Part shown: in pieces, positions 1-13,900 of the stretch | Layout: each line of letters starts with the position of its first letter | How positions within the stretch are numbered: position 1 is the first letter of the stretch | Assembly: GCA_004026145.2 (NCBI GenBank) | Contig: CP034994.1 | Location: 17,297,400-17,361,399, forward strand | From: Takifugu bimaculatus | Lineage: Eukaryota > Chordata > Actinopteri > Tetraodontiformes > Tetraodontidae | Reading direction: 5' to 3' | Length of the DNA: 64,000 nt | Translations under genes and position numbers: made by a program | Notes under the pieces: model-generated | Seen by the model: the letters and a program-made list of their open reading frames with translations, nothing else | Told to the model about the DNA's origin: nothing | Database searches by the model: none

Positions 1-74
1 ATGACACAAATCAACCCCCCCCTAAAAGTGTGGATGCAGGTAGAACATGTTTTGCATGGAGGATGCAGAGAGAG

Positions 75-76
75 AG

Positions 77-170
<94 letters not shown>

Positions 171-178
171 GTGTGTGT
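75..178. repeat. (GT)n microsatellite
   Basis: About 100 bases of almost pure GT dinucleotide with a few interruptions. Confidence 0.95.
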
Positions 179-366
179 TTGAGAGAGAGTAGCTTAAAGC
201 AATCCCAAAAAGCAGAGCAAACGGAGCTTTAAGTCTCGGGGGGGAATTTGAAAGCTGCAGAATCCAGTTGCTGATATTAAGAGGCTTAATCTGAGAGCTT
301 GCTCAGGCTGAGTTTTGCTGTGTGGGCCCAATCGCTATCATCCTTGACAGAGGTTAAAGTAGAGAT

Positions 367-388
367 GGGGGGGGGGGGGGGGGGGGGG
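367..388. repeat. poly-G tract
   Basis: Twenty-two consecutive G residues. Such runs are prone to length error and can form G-quadruplexes. Confidence 0.9.
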
Positions 389-1216
389 TTTGTAAGAGAG
401 AGAGAGAGGAAGAGGTGACAAATGGGAGCAATGATGAGAACAGGGTGTCATGTTCTACAGCACTGTGGCTGCCGTGCATACTTTGGTGGGACAACTGAAC
501 TTTGATGATGCACGCTGCGTGTGTGTGTGCGTGTGTGTGTGTGCATGTGCGCACGTACAACATATTGTATGTGTTTTCAAACTAGAGATGAGCTATGGAA
601 AGAGTGAGACTCTGCTTCATTTACTCCCACAGTTGGACATCATCAAGAGGCGCAGCTGCTGTGCTCTAGTCATGAAGCAACACATGCTAGGATGAACGTC
701 ATTATCATCCAACTGCAAAGATCTCCCACGAGAGGAGGAGACTAGCAGGCAGGTGGATGGATGGAGTCCCCTCCTGCCTCGATGCTGATGATTCCAGTAT
801 TATCAAAAACTTTGTCAGTTCCGAAAAGCTTAACTGAAGCCTCGGCATCACCGCCACTTTGTGACGCCGTGCTGTTGTCGTCTTGTAACATCTGTTCTCA
901 GCAATCATTGGGAGCGTTCTTTAGGTCCCAAATGCTGTTTCGCCTCCCATTTTAAGGGCTGCGCGCTCCCCCGGGGTGCCACCAGCTTTGCTGCGTCTGC
1001 ACAGCAATAATTGCTTTGCAGTACGATTATAGCTCATTGTGCGTTTATGAATTCAGTCTCCCCTCCAGGTACTGACAGCAAACAATCGTTACAGAACACT
1101 TAATTTCACAACAAAAACACAGTAATTACATTTTTTGTCGAGGCAGTTGTGATTGTTGTTTCAGATTTGGGCGTAACAGGAATGATGTGAACTCTGTCTG
1201 TTTTTTCCCGGTGCAG

Positions 1217-4200
1217 GAGGCATAAACCGGGCCGGAGCGGCGGTACCCACTTTCTGCGGACCCCCGCTATGATCCAGCCCCACCTGGACATGAAGTCCTT
1301 CCTGCAGTTCCCCATGGAGACCCCCCCTCCTCCACACAGCATGAGCCTCTTTCACAACTTCAATACGGTGAGAACAAACAAACAACCAAACAAACAGATG
1401 CTGGCATGCTGCAGTCTCCTGGTGTTGTGTCTTTTTGCCATCTCGCACACACTCTTCTCTCATTAAAGCAAAAGAAACAGCAGTTCTGAGACCACTTTTA
1501 TGGCCGTACACTTCAAACGCAACGCTCGGTTTGATGTAATATTTATTTTAACTGAGAGGGAGCTTCCTGTTCCTGGGGACTGCCGATTAATACCACAGAG
1601 ACATTTAGCATTTCACCATCTCAGCATAATATGCCAAGACACCATGAGGGATGGGATTCTTTTGTTGGTGGAATATAAAATCAGTGAAATTTGCATGTGC
1701 TGTTATGGTTTCGTTGCACGTACAGTAAGATGGTGGTTCAGCACGGGGACGCGCAGCAACATCCCGAATGTCAGCTGGCTGAGCAGATGCTTTCAGACAT
1801 GTTTTTATGGAACCGTCATTCTCATATGCCTCCACTGCCCTCGCATCAAGACAATCATCACTTTCCTGATGTTTACATTGCAGTTCATCCCTCAGATGTG
1901 AGCTAATAGAGCCATTGAGGTGATGCAGGCACTCAGTTTCCCCTCTTGCTGTGTGTTACAGCAGCTTTCCTCCTCCCTCTCCGTATTACTCTCCTACACC
2001 TTCATCACACATCCTTCACTTCGGAATGTTAAGTTTGCCTGGAAGATCAGCCGGCTGCTCTGAATGTTAATATCTGCTGCCGCTGATTACCGACACTGAG
2101 CGGTGTTCTGCAGCGCAGTGACCAGGAGATGGGGCCATAGGAGAGACTCAGAGGACATTCTGACCCCATCGCTTGACTGTATTACGGACAAACAGTCCGT
2201 CAAGTTGTTTTTATGGAGATGCAGCACAGAAAGATGCAGTTTTAGTTCATGCTAATAACAGTGAAGGTGTTTTTATCGGAAGGTCAAAGGAGCATCTGAA
2301 GATCAGTGTAAGCTAAAATCACAGGAAGACGGAGACATTTTTCCTAGCAGCACGGCAGCAGTCGGTCATCCAGTCGTCCTTCAGTAAAGGGGGCTTCGTG
2401 CTGAGATTGTACAGCCTTAATGAGACTCACACTCATGATTACAAGCTCTGCAGTGAAGGGATTACATTTCCTGCAACCATCTACTGCTTTATTTGTTCCT
2501 CTAATGTGATTTGTCCTGGTCCTGCCTGTCTCATCCAGTGCACTTGTGAGACAGTGATGAGGCCAAATTATTTATCTCCAGCAGACGATACAGATTCTGC
2601 TTGCATCGAGGCGTACCTTCTAGGGCTGCTAAGTCAGGAATTTTTAAGCAGAAATAGTGCCTAATCATGCACACGCACGCTCTCAGCAACCACCTTTCAT
2701 GACCCGTTTGTTTTTTTCCCCAGAACGACGTGAATAGAAATCACAAGAACAAAAGCCATTCTAGCTATTAGAAAGACAAATATTCGTGCATTCCTGATCC
2801 TGCATATTCCAACAAATCTGAAATTTCTTTGCACGATTTTAAGCAATGTTTATTTCACAGTACTTAGTAGGAGATAAAAGAGTAATGCATCAGAAGAAAG
2901 GTAAATAAAAAGTCAATCAGCTGTTGGACACTAAGACAGTCACAATCTGTTAGCTAACAACACAAATACATAATACATAAAGAACTGAAATATTAAACTT
3001 CACTGCTTCACAGCAGCTATTTAGGGGATTTTCTTTTTGTTCTGCTCCTCATGGGGTTCTTTCAGATATCACTCTGCTGATGTCACTTTAAAGGAATGAC
3101 AACTATTTTCCAGACACGGTAGAGGAGAGTAATGGCCAGGCTCGTTCACGCGGACGGCCGCGCAAACCACAAAGTGGCCGGTGGTTGAACCGTAAAATCA
3201 TACGGTTTGAACTTGGGGCAGGGTGTGCTGGGTCGAGCAGGAGGAGGACGCACAAGCTCCAATGCATCTGGACAGATCGGGTATCTGCGAAGACGGGGGG
3301 GGGGGAGTGGGAGAGAGCGAGAAGGGGAGGAGAAAACTGGAGAGCAGCATGAAGGGAATGCAGGGAAGGATGAAGCAGAGAGAGCAGCGAGGAGCGTGGA
3401 GGAGGCCAGGCACTTGTAGGATGACATGTTTTTGACTGGAAAGGAGGCCGAGTCAATGGTTTGAGGCAGCACGCAGAGCTTTACTTTTCAGCATTTCAGA
3501 GGGTGCAGGGAGTGTAAAGGAGGAGAAAGAGGAAATACGAACATCTGCCCGCAATGCATCACTAGGCGCAAGTGCTCGTGACAAAGAGAGGGAGAGTTTC
3601 AGCAGCCAGACAGGAGGCTGAATGAGTGAGGACGCTGCAGCGCACTGTCACGCTGATGCTGAGACCCAAACGTGCACCTCAGCCTGCAGCGCACACACTG
3701 GGGGACCAATGCAGCTCCAGTCCCACACGGAGGAGAAGAAGGTGAGTGTGTGAAGCCTCAGAGCTTCTTTGCTGGAAAAAAAAAAGACTTGGCACAAATT
3801 TCTCCACCGTGGTAGAACTTTAAAGTGTGTTTTTATCTGGTGCACGCAGACTTTAATGTGGGTGCCAGAGCGCTCCCACTAAGAGCCACGGTGCAGGACT
3901 TCCTGCAGTCTTATTCCTTCCAACAACAGTCAAACAGAAAGTCAAGAATGTTTTTTAGAGATATAATGAAGGAGAAGCACTAGTAGGTGGAATGTTTGGG
4001 TGCATGTTTGGTAAAAGGCAGACTTTTTATGCATATTTATACACACATAAATATATATATGGTATTTGTTTTTGTTTTTTATATATACAACAATGGTAAT
4101 GTGTGTAGTTTAGCAAGCTAACAGCAAGAACTTCCAATTTTGCATTTGCGTACTGCTTTTGTGTTCTGCACCTGCCGTGTCTAATAGTCTCATGTCACTG

Positions 4201-7200
4201 TAAATCACCTCCCCGTGAACAATACTTGCCAGTCATTTAGAAAATTGACTCCATATGTCTTTCCCTACGTCACAGCATTACTCATTGGAAGATGCCAGCC
4301 TTTTTCCAATTCCATACCAGGAATAATCTTAACCTAAACTAGTGGATGGAGTTCAGTAAGAACATGCTAATTATAGTTGAAAGTCGTTGCAGTTGTAAAA
4401 TTGGCACCTGAGTCTGTGACACAGTAGCTAGAATATAGTTTAATGACAGCAGCCGGGTGATGAACCGGCCCTGTTGTGTTTGGACCTACTTTCAATTTCT
4501 TCTTTTCCTCCACCAGAGCTGTCCAAACATTCAAGGCAGACGTGTCCAAAACTTGTTTCATCCCAGCTTCTGAGATAACGTTGTTTTTATCCACGTGTAC
4601 TATACTCAGAGGCCAGTCTGAAATATGTTTGCTCTGTCAAAATTTCATTTCAATTTTTAAAAAAATAATGAAATAGTTGAAAAAATCCTTTTTCGGTTAC
4701 ATCACATTTCTGATTCTTCATGAAAACATGTTTTGGAAAGCGGTTCAGTGAGAGTAAGCCGACATCCAAAAAGTCTTGGAGGCAGCTGGGCTGTTTTTAA
4801 TAGCTCAAAAAAAGAACTGGAATGGATCATAGCTGACCCACACCCAGAGTTCTGAAGAGACGGAGGAGGGAAACACGTGTTACTCCACCATGCTCTGCCA
4901 GGGTAAGCTTTCCTGGGAGCCGTGAGAGTGTGACACTAATATAAACATAAAGCTAATTTATAGCCCCCCTCCCCCACCACCACCACCACCACAGACTCCT
5001 GAAGACACGACTCCGTTTGGTCTACAAAGTGGTCGATTTAACAGTCATGAGAGCATCTGCACAGTAACCTCATGGAAGCAGAGCCAGAATGTGCGATGTG
5101 AGGATATCCGGCCTGGGCCTCCTTTGCTTCACCCCCACCCCCCCACCCTAACCTTTCACCGTGCATCCACACCAATTCAACTTCCTCTCCCCAACGCTCG
5201 CCGATCCCCTTGTCCAGATGGTGCGTTTCTGCGCCGTGCCGACACTCCGGCCTCCTCCTTATTCCTTTCCCTCTCTGTTTACCCCCTTTTCTTTGGAGTT
5301 GCCAAGTAACAAAGGCCGCGCAGAAAATTCTCAGAGTATGAGAGTGCTCGTTTTAATCACACGCTTCTCTCCGCGTCTCTCCTAGCAAAAGGCTTTTGGA
5401 GCCTTTTGAGATGGAAGCGCTTTGGTCGCTGAGGCTGAGAGGTGACCTGGGAGAAATGGCACAATAAGTGCAGCAAAAGGCAAATGAATTAATCTAAAAT
5501 GTGTTTTGCATCTAGAGGACTCTCTGGAATGTTCATTCACTGCTGCATAAATCAAAAGCACATAGTAAAGAGCAATAGGACCCTTTAATTATAGATACGC
5601 CCTATTGTAAGATAATTCCTTGGATGTATACGTATAAATCATCGGGTGGGAGTCATTCTAGCTGCGTGTTTGAAGGGTCCTTTGTGTCTGGGACAGTTTA
5701 AGTGGGCAGCTAAGCCGCAGCCACAGAGAGCCGCTAAAGACAGTCAGTTAAATTTATACGAGGCGGCTTAACGGCAACACGTGATGGAGACCTCAGCTGA
5801 AACAATTAGAAGAGAGGGAATATCTGAAGCCGCGGACGGGCCAGGTTAAAAAGCTTTGGCTGGATGCGGCAAGTGTGCCAGTTGTAGCAACACGTTGTCA
5901 ACACCGGCCAATGCTTGTGAATCACGGAGCTAAAGAAAACACTGATGCTGTTTATAGACGAAGCAGTGTTTTATGTTCGCTCTAACCCCCCCACCCCCTC
6001 ACAGTGGATCTCACACAAGCACGTTAATCACCCACATTTGCTCTTCTGTCTCCTTCTCATTGTTCTGTCAGATGGACCCAGTGCAGAAGGCCGTCATAAA
6101 CCACACCTTCGGGGTACCACTGATCAAGACCAAGCGGCCCATCATCTCCTGTAATGTCTGCCAAATCCGGTTCAACTCAGAGGTACAGCACATGTGCGGA
6201 CTCCCGTCTCTTCCCACAGGAAACGTGCTGGATCTTGCCATTTTTGTACTTATGCTCTTCATATAATGCACTTTTTTCTCTCCCTTCGGTTACGGAATGT
6301 GCTGGAGGACTACGTGCCATTTTCTCGCTTTGGGACACAAAGGGTGTTGTTGTCGGGGGCTGTGGTCTCAGCTTTGACCCCTTTGGAATTTAGCTAAGAG
6401 TTCAAAGGAGTAGAACAAAGTAGCTTTAGAATTTGCTTCTTTTTTTTAGGTGTTTGTGAAATTCCTTTGCATTTGCTCACGGTAAAACAGTGAAGCTCAA
6501 ATGTGCCACTCAGACCTTCAACTTGTCCCCCAGCTATACATTTTCAGAATGCCTCGATAAATATCGGCGTTGTTTCTGACACATCTGGCAAAGTTAGAGC
6601 TCATATTTAACCCTATACAAATAATAAATATAAATTTGACAAATGTCCCCATAATTACCGGACACACCATAAATAACCATCAGGAATCCCTCGTATTAGA
6701 TGACCAGAGGTGGATCTACGGCACCCAGTGCGTTCGGCTCTCACCCATCCTGATTAGTTGTTCAGCGGCACCAGTGGGCTCGAAATTTAAAGATAAACTG
6801 AGTTGCGATTTCATCTGGCTGCCCATCTGGTGCAGATTATTTCAGCACTCATAATGGGAGTTTAATGGCACATCATACCCACGAGCAACTTGCAGAGATG
6901 ACAAATGAACATGAAATCCCGAGTCACTGTTTCATTTTTTGGTGTATAGCAGAAATGTGCCAGCGTGAGCGCCAAACGGCGTTATTTGCAGGGTGTAATT
7001 TGGCTGTGATTGCGGTGCAGATGACAGGGCGTATGCCCAACATTAAGGAGTGGATTAGTCCTATATATACTCTCCAGGTCTACAATCATGGCCTCCATGT
7101 GGTCGGGGAGCTACTGGGCTGTAATCTTGCTTCATGCAGAATTCCCTGATACGGGTCTTCATAAGAACAGTAAACTAACGCAGTTTACACACCAGCTTCT

Positions 7201-7500
7201 TCAACAAAACCAAAGTCTTCTCTTTAAAAGGGAACACAAGGGCAATAGTGAGTGAAGCCAAAGCAAAGGGATCATTTTTTGCCGTGTGAATGTGATAAAA
7301 CATCCTGATTGGCTGTCGGGCCATGTTTGTATGAACGGGAACACAATACTGGAACTCCGATTGCGCATGACATCAGCAACGCAGTCTCCCAACATTTATA
7401 TTCATGATAGTTTGGCTGAGTTCCACAACAAATATTATCAGGGTAGGAACAGACAGTATTTATGCATTGAACATAAGCCACCGAGCTTTTCTGTCTACAC

Positions 7501-7541
<41 letters not shown>

Positions 7542-9070
7542 ACCCCCCCCCCCCCCCCCCCCCACCACATTCCTCAGACCAGCAGAAGATGGATTCCAGT
7601 AGATTACATTAGTGTAGACTGTAGACACGATGTTCACGAGGTGCTGGAGCAGCACGGTGTCGGGAGGACGTAACAGTTTGAAGGAAAAGACCAAACAGAT
7701 TCAGCGACATCACCAACCAAAACAAACAGCGTGTTTTGAGTAGCCAAGCATGTGGTTCGGCTGGAGTCGTGATCGGCCATTTGTCTTTTTCTGACACGAT
7801 CCCCAGAATGTTGCTGCCTATACTCTGTCTTTGAGCAGATCACTTCTGCTCACAGCGACGTTAAAACTGTGAATCATTTAGCAAGAGGCCGGCTCAAATG
7901 TGTTTTCAGTGTTCTTAGTGAGGGAAAAATGTTTTTTGGAACTTGAAAAAAAATCAAGACAAATAATGTATCTGCTGTAAACTGTAATTGCTATTCATCA
8001 AGGAAGGCACCATCACAAGCACCGGCAGGGCTGTTTTAATGAGAAAGTGTAGCATAAATGATGGTTTTCCTCAGAGTTTGGCTCCCAGCTGACAGGAAAT
8101 GTTAGCAGCCCCGTCTCCGTCATTGTTCTGTGCGCGTTCTGCCTCCGTTAGCCCCACTCTTCTCTCCACCGTGGACACAAGACAGAAAAACCAAGCAGCA
8201 TTAGTCCAATGCTGTCAAACTTCTGCCCGTGTTGCCGTGGCGTGACACCTAAAGTCCAGTTAGCATTAATATTCCTCTGTGAATATTGAATCTGGCCTCT
8301 GAGGAGATATTTTCCCTCTGATTTGATATGATTAACTCAATTGCAAAGGCACGATTTGGACTTAGAAACAGAGCCAGCGTTTTTGACTTCCTGCTCCCCC
8401 TTATTTCCCCCTCGTTTCGCGCATCATTTTGCCGTCATTCATTTGTCCTTTTTGATCTTTCCCCCTGCTGCTCTCTCTCTTTTCTCATCCTCTCTCACTC
8501 TGCCTCCAACTGGATCTCCTCCTTCCCTCCATCTGCATTATTTACAGTGTGGAAAATGCCCAAATTTCCTACCACGACTTATTATAAGATGCATTCGTCA
8601 AGGACATGGATTAGCGTCTGGCTCTGACAGCCCCGGTGCATCTTGGGAAAGAGGGATGAGACTTGAATGGGGGGAGAGAGAGGATGGGGGGGGAGCTGGG
8701 GGAGGGTGTCTCGCTGCCCTTGTGCAGCATCCTGGCGTGAGGTTTTAAACGCAGCTTTATGCAGAATAACCTTGGTGGCGTGCTGCATTATTGACATCAC
8801 AGGCTCTGTCACGCTGCATTGACCAGCGTCGCAGCTGCTGCAGCAAACCCTGGTTGATATGCATCCCCTTTACCTCCTCCTCTCTCCTGTTTTTAACTTC
8901 CTCCTCCCTGCTCGCTGTTATCCCACTCTTATCAGTTTTTGCTGTGACATTAACTTGCTTTTTTGCTTTTCCTGGATTTTGCCTCCAGCCGTAGCTCTAC
9001 TTTAACATCCTGGTTTTCCTACCAGGATGATAACCATGCTGGGAATTGCTGTTCAGTTGAGACCCTGCAG

Positions 9071-9130
<60 letters not shown>

Positions 9131-10841
9131 CCCTCTGCCTCTCTCTCAGATTTCCCTCTTTTATTATTCTCAGTAAAACTCTGCCCAGCACCTAACAGCT
9201 CCAGAATTTGTTCCTCCTTTGATTCCGTTTCTTCTCTTGGCACTGACATCCTGGATACAAGTTGATCTCTTTCCAGGCCATGCACGGTCATTACACTGTT
9301 CTACCTCCCCTTATTCCCTCTTTCATCTCCGGATCATTCTCTCTGCACCGCTCAGATCCACCCACCCACCCTCTCCACCTCGCTCTGCAGGCTTTACCCC
9401 AGCAGCTCCTTCAGGCCGCTTTAATAAGCTACAGTTGCTCAGGGTGGGCTAATCCATATTGAGTGAGCAATTTATCTTTACGTTATCCAAAAAAACACGT
9501 GATCTAAGTCAATAGAGCAATTGTGGCTGGTTTACCGGACCAACTTCCATCCCGGATGCCATTGGGGACACATGTTCAGCCAACATTTGAAACCAGTTCG
9601 GCGTATTCCCCCTGATGAGCTTGCAGTCATTGTACTGCCGTCAAATTATTCAAGACTTTCAGCACCTGTGGCAGCTGCCACACACTCCTCAGAGGACATA
9701 TCTGTCCCTGGCGACTCACTTTAATCCCCCACTTAATTATCATGTTCATCATTCACCTCTTGACATAAATATGATTCAGGCGGTGGGTACATGGGAAGAA
9801 CCGTCAACTCGGATCATCACGTGGCAGCAAAGAACCTTTTTTTTGGTAATCGGATCAAATAAAGTTCTGTGAGAATGCTTCAGCCCTCTAAGTTTGTGCT
9901 AATTATTCTTTTGCTACCATGAGCTATGATGGTAGCTCGCTGATGACAGCTAAGCATAGCAGCCCTGCATCTCATCCACCATGTTGTCAGCGACTCAAAT
10001 ACCATAGGGCAGACACACTAACATACACGGTGTAGAGACACTAACACCCCCCACCCATGTTGCCTCCTTATAAATGACTCACCGCTGTTGTTTACACTCT
10101 GAACAAACACATTAGCATTACCACAGGTACCTAGCTTTTCATCGCTGGATAAATTGCACAATCTCTTGTATGAGATATCTGAGCCAGCTTGTTTACACTT
10201 CCTGGAATAGAGGACAGTGTCCCCTCTCTAAAATCTTCCAGACTCAGAGTCTGCAGCCTCTTTTTTTTACGTTCTGAGATAATACAGACATGCTTTACTG
10301 TCTGCTAGCATGTATATTTGGATAGGGATCGCTCCACAGAGCAGCAAGTCTGAGCAGCTGAGGGAGATCACAATATTTACATTGTTGTTGGTATGCTAGC
10401 CTCATGCTGAACATGTATACTGTAATAATGTACGTGTGTATATGGGTTAAGCTTAATGGTATCGTCTATGTGGGAATTTTGAGCTTCCCATGAAGGCAGA
10501 TGGTATGGCATCCTGCTGAACTTTAGGTCAGTCACCTTCAACATATCTGTCACCGTGACTGGAGTAATGAAAGTTGGACCTTTGGACTACGAGGGTGAAG
10601 TTTCAGAACTTTGAACTGTTGGACTCATAATGATTGTATCTTAAATAGCTATTATTTTTGAGACCTGACGTTATGGTACCAAGAGGACCAGACGTGTCCA
10701 GGATGAAACCCTCAAAGCGTCGATAAATATTTTTGTTCCCAGGCACGTAATCCATCCATCCATCCATGTAAACCCACCTGCTGTCAATAGCTCTGGTGTC
10801 CAGAGCGTATTGAATAACATGCCATCATAATGACATACACT

Positions 10842-10925
<84 letters not shown>

Positions 10926-13900
10926 CCTAGCCTTCAGTGCTTTATTCCCCTGTTGGTGTTGGAGCGACACCATTAACGCATCTTTTCCATGTTCTCTTTT
11001 AGAGCCAAGCAGAAGCTCATTACAAAGGAAACCGCCATGCCAGGAGGGTCAAAGGCATCGAGACCTCTAAGAGTCGCCCTCAAGATGGGGATAAACCTCA
11101 CGCTGTGCCCCCCACCACCTCCCCTTCCCCGATCGGAGCCTCTGGCACCACCCCAGACAGCGAGCCAAGCAAAGCTGGTGAGAGAGCATAAAATAACAAC
11201 AAGAAAGGCGGGGTGGGGGGGGGGGGGGGGGGGGTGTTTGTGTGAGTTCTGCACCAACAGTAATCATTCAGAGGGATGTGAGGCGTTCAGAGGCTTATCA
11301 TTTTTGTGGGAAAAACAAATTAAAATAAAGCAAGAGTTCCAAAGGCCTCTAAAAACAGCAACTCGGTTTGGGTGTCTAATGTGGGAACAGCAGAATTTAT
11401 GGTCAAAAATCCCTGCAGCTGAGCAAAGTGTTTAGTTGCCAGAATTCTACCGTTGCTGAATAGATATAAATAAAGATAGACAACCCATCACGCAGCAAAA
11501 CAACCTGGATCCAATCTCCGACATATTGCTGGCCCGATACTGCTGCATTTTTGAGTGGTGACCACGTAGCAACAGGCAGAACATTATGATCTGCTTTGTA
11601 CCAGATGGAGACGATTTCATTTAGAACCGGTCCTGAGGAAATATTAAATCACGTATTGGAAAAATAAAATCACGCCCAATTTAATGTAACTGGTGTTACT
11701 GGGTGCAGTCAAAGATAGCAATGGTCTGGCTAACAGATGTGTGGCACACAAACACCGACCAGCACGGAGGCCGTGTTTTTGTCCCAAACGCCCGCCGGCT
11801 GACAGGAGGGCCGTCAGTGTCGAGGCGTCGTTATCCCACCACGGACGGTTCTCTGTATCCGTCCAGTCCAGCCGTTCTGATGCTTCATCCAGCTTAGCGC
11901 CGGATTGACACACGCGCATTTAGAAAGCGAGCAGGTGAGTCGGGCGCGCCCGCAGCATGGCAGCTTCTTGGCACGTGTTTAAAGAAGCCCGCCGCGGCGC
12001 GCATATGCTTGCCCGATCTCCTGTGAGTGATTGAGAAACAGCATTTGTCAGAGTCAAAATAGACTTTCTCTTTCTGGTAATGAGTGCTAAGTCTGATTAA
12101 ACAAGATACAGATGACACCACCGCCGAAGCGTGTGGGGGGATGGACAAGCGAGGCAGCCGCTGATCTGACATTAATGAAAACTAATTCACTTAAGGCGGA
12201 TTCATCTATTTGGCGAGATGGGGCTCAGGATGAGAGCTCGGCTTTGTAGTTCTATTTTCCAATTGTCTGTTTTTGCTACTTCTTCCCATTTTGCGCCACA
12301 TAGCCGAGAGGTACCGTGTCCCCCTGCCCTTCTCTCCTCTCTCCTCCTAGAATGTTCCATTCCCTCACTGTGACCAGTGTCCTTGTATCACACTTGGGCG
12401 CACACACAACACACACAGGCGAGACAAAGAATAGATCAGTCATGTTTTGTTGACATTTACAAATGTTTCTGCAGCTGACAGTTTGCTGACATTTCCACGA
12501 TATTGACAGGAGGGAAAAGAACAAACACGATAAATGCAAAGATAAAACTCAGGTGCGGTAAAGGTCAAATTCATCACGCCCACGGCGGGGCCTGACCCAT
12601 ATCCACCGATAAAAATAAAGTTAAATCTGATGTTTTATCAGATCCCAGGGTGGAAAAGAGACGCTCCTTTCACACATGGGGGAGGCCGTTCACCGTCAGT
12701 GTGACTCTCTGGGGTGAGATCCAAGAACTACAATGAGCCAAAATAAGCCAACAAAGATCTGAAAGTAGCAACATGTGAAAGAATGTGTTTTTCCGTCCAA
12801 GCCTCAGTCTCCTGACCCTGGAACCTCGTCCAGCTCTGGTCCGACCCATGTGGTCTTGAGAGACCGACTGTTTGGGGCAGGAAGTTGCACGTGGCTTTGG
12901 GAAAGGATCTTGGAGAGGATGGATGCTCTGGTTTGACATAAGACGGCTGTCTCGCCAGTGTAAAACACTTTACTCTGAGATATATAGACTTTACACTTAG
13001 CGCACACATACACACACGGAAACAGATGTCTTTTGGGTCGAAGCAAGCTCAGACAGATGGGGATATGAGACTGTTTCTGCTCGTGCAAATCTGTGACGAC
13101 ACACAGAATGAATTGTTGCTAATTTTTGAATGAGCCTGTCTCCCAGTAAACTCACCGTAGGTGTGTGACTTCTGCACACCATTACTCGTCATGGGCGCGT
13201 CCACAGTGACGGCTGCAGCTGCAGCAGACCTTGCTGAGGGCAACCTCAGGAGGTTAGCCAGGGCGCGCCGTCGCCCCCGCCGCTGCTCGTTAAGCTTCCG
13301 GCTCTTGCAACAGGTCGCACATTTTTATTGCCCCCAAACTGGTCTTGTGGTCAGACCTGTCCCTACATTAGAGGCCCTCGGTTTTAAAGGATTTGGCTCG
13401 GCGAGTTGGAAGTTTGGCTGAGTCTGCATGTGTCGGAGTGGCAGCTGTTTACTTGGAGAGAAGCTCAGCTCTTCCCTCCCTCCGTCTTCTCTTTATCCCT
13501 GTGGTGTCGGACTCTCCCACTCTAATGAAGGGCCATGTTAAAGCCACCCTGATATTATAGTAATCTTCACTTCACACGAGCACAGCTCTCCCTCAAGGTC
13601 AGTACAACCGGACTTTGGGACCAGGTTTGCACGGCTGAGGTGACAATTGAGTCACCCAAAGCAAATATAATCAAGCTTTGCAACATCGGGCGCTAGTTCT
13701 TGAGTTGAAGGAACTGTGAATTTTCATCTTGAACATGACTGTTTTCAACAATCTGCCCACTCGGAGCCACATCATAAACCAAATTTGCATGATTTTATGT
13801 GTGCATGAATGTGTGTGAGTGACTCAGAGTTCGGAAACAGGCCAGACTGAGGAGAAGACACCCAACTGCATTATGAATGAGGTTCAGTTTTCATGGGGAC

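Larger units (their letters stand above)
1..1216. other. Non-coding stretch upstream of the first recognised znf385a exon
   Basis: I see no coding exon here. The stretch holds a long GT microsatellite, a 22-base G run and a second short GT tract. Because the frame of the exon that begins at 1217 stays open back to its splice acceptor, this stretch is probably intron or 5' flank of the znf385a-like gene, whose true first exon may lie before the window. Confidence 0.5.
6183..11002 (+). other. znf385a intron 2
   Basis: Non-coding. It holds a 63-base C-rich run (7501-7563), a CT microsatellite (9074-9127), a short ATCC tract near 10745-10768 and a long GT microsatellite (10844-10921). No exon was recognised. 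Confidence 0.6.

Noticed and set aside
7286..7694. Open frames with long Pro or Gly runs at 7.3-7.7 kb
   Set aside because: They are translations of the poly-C tract inside an intron and have no flanking coding character.
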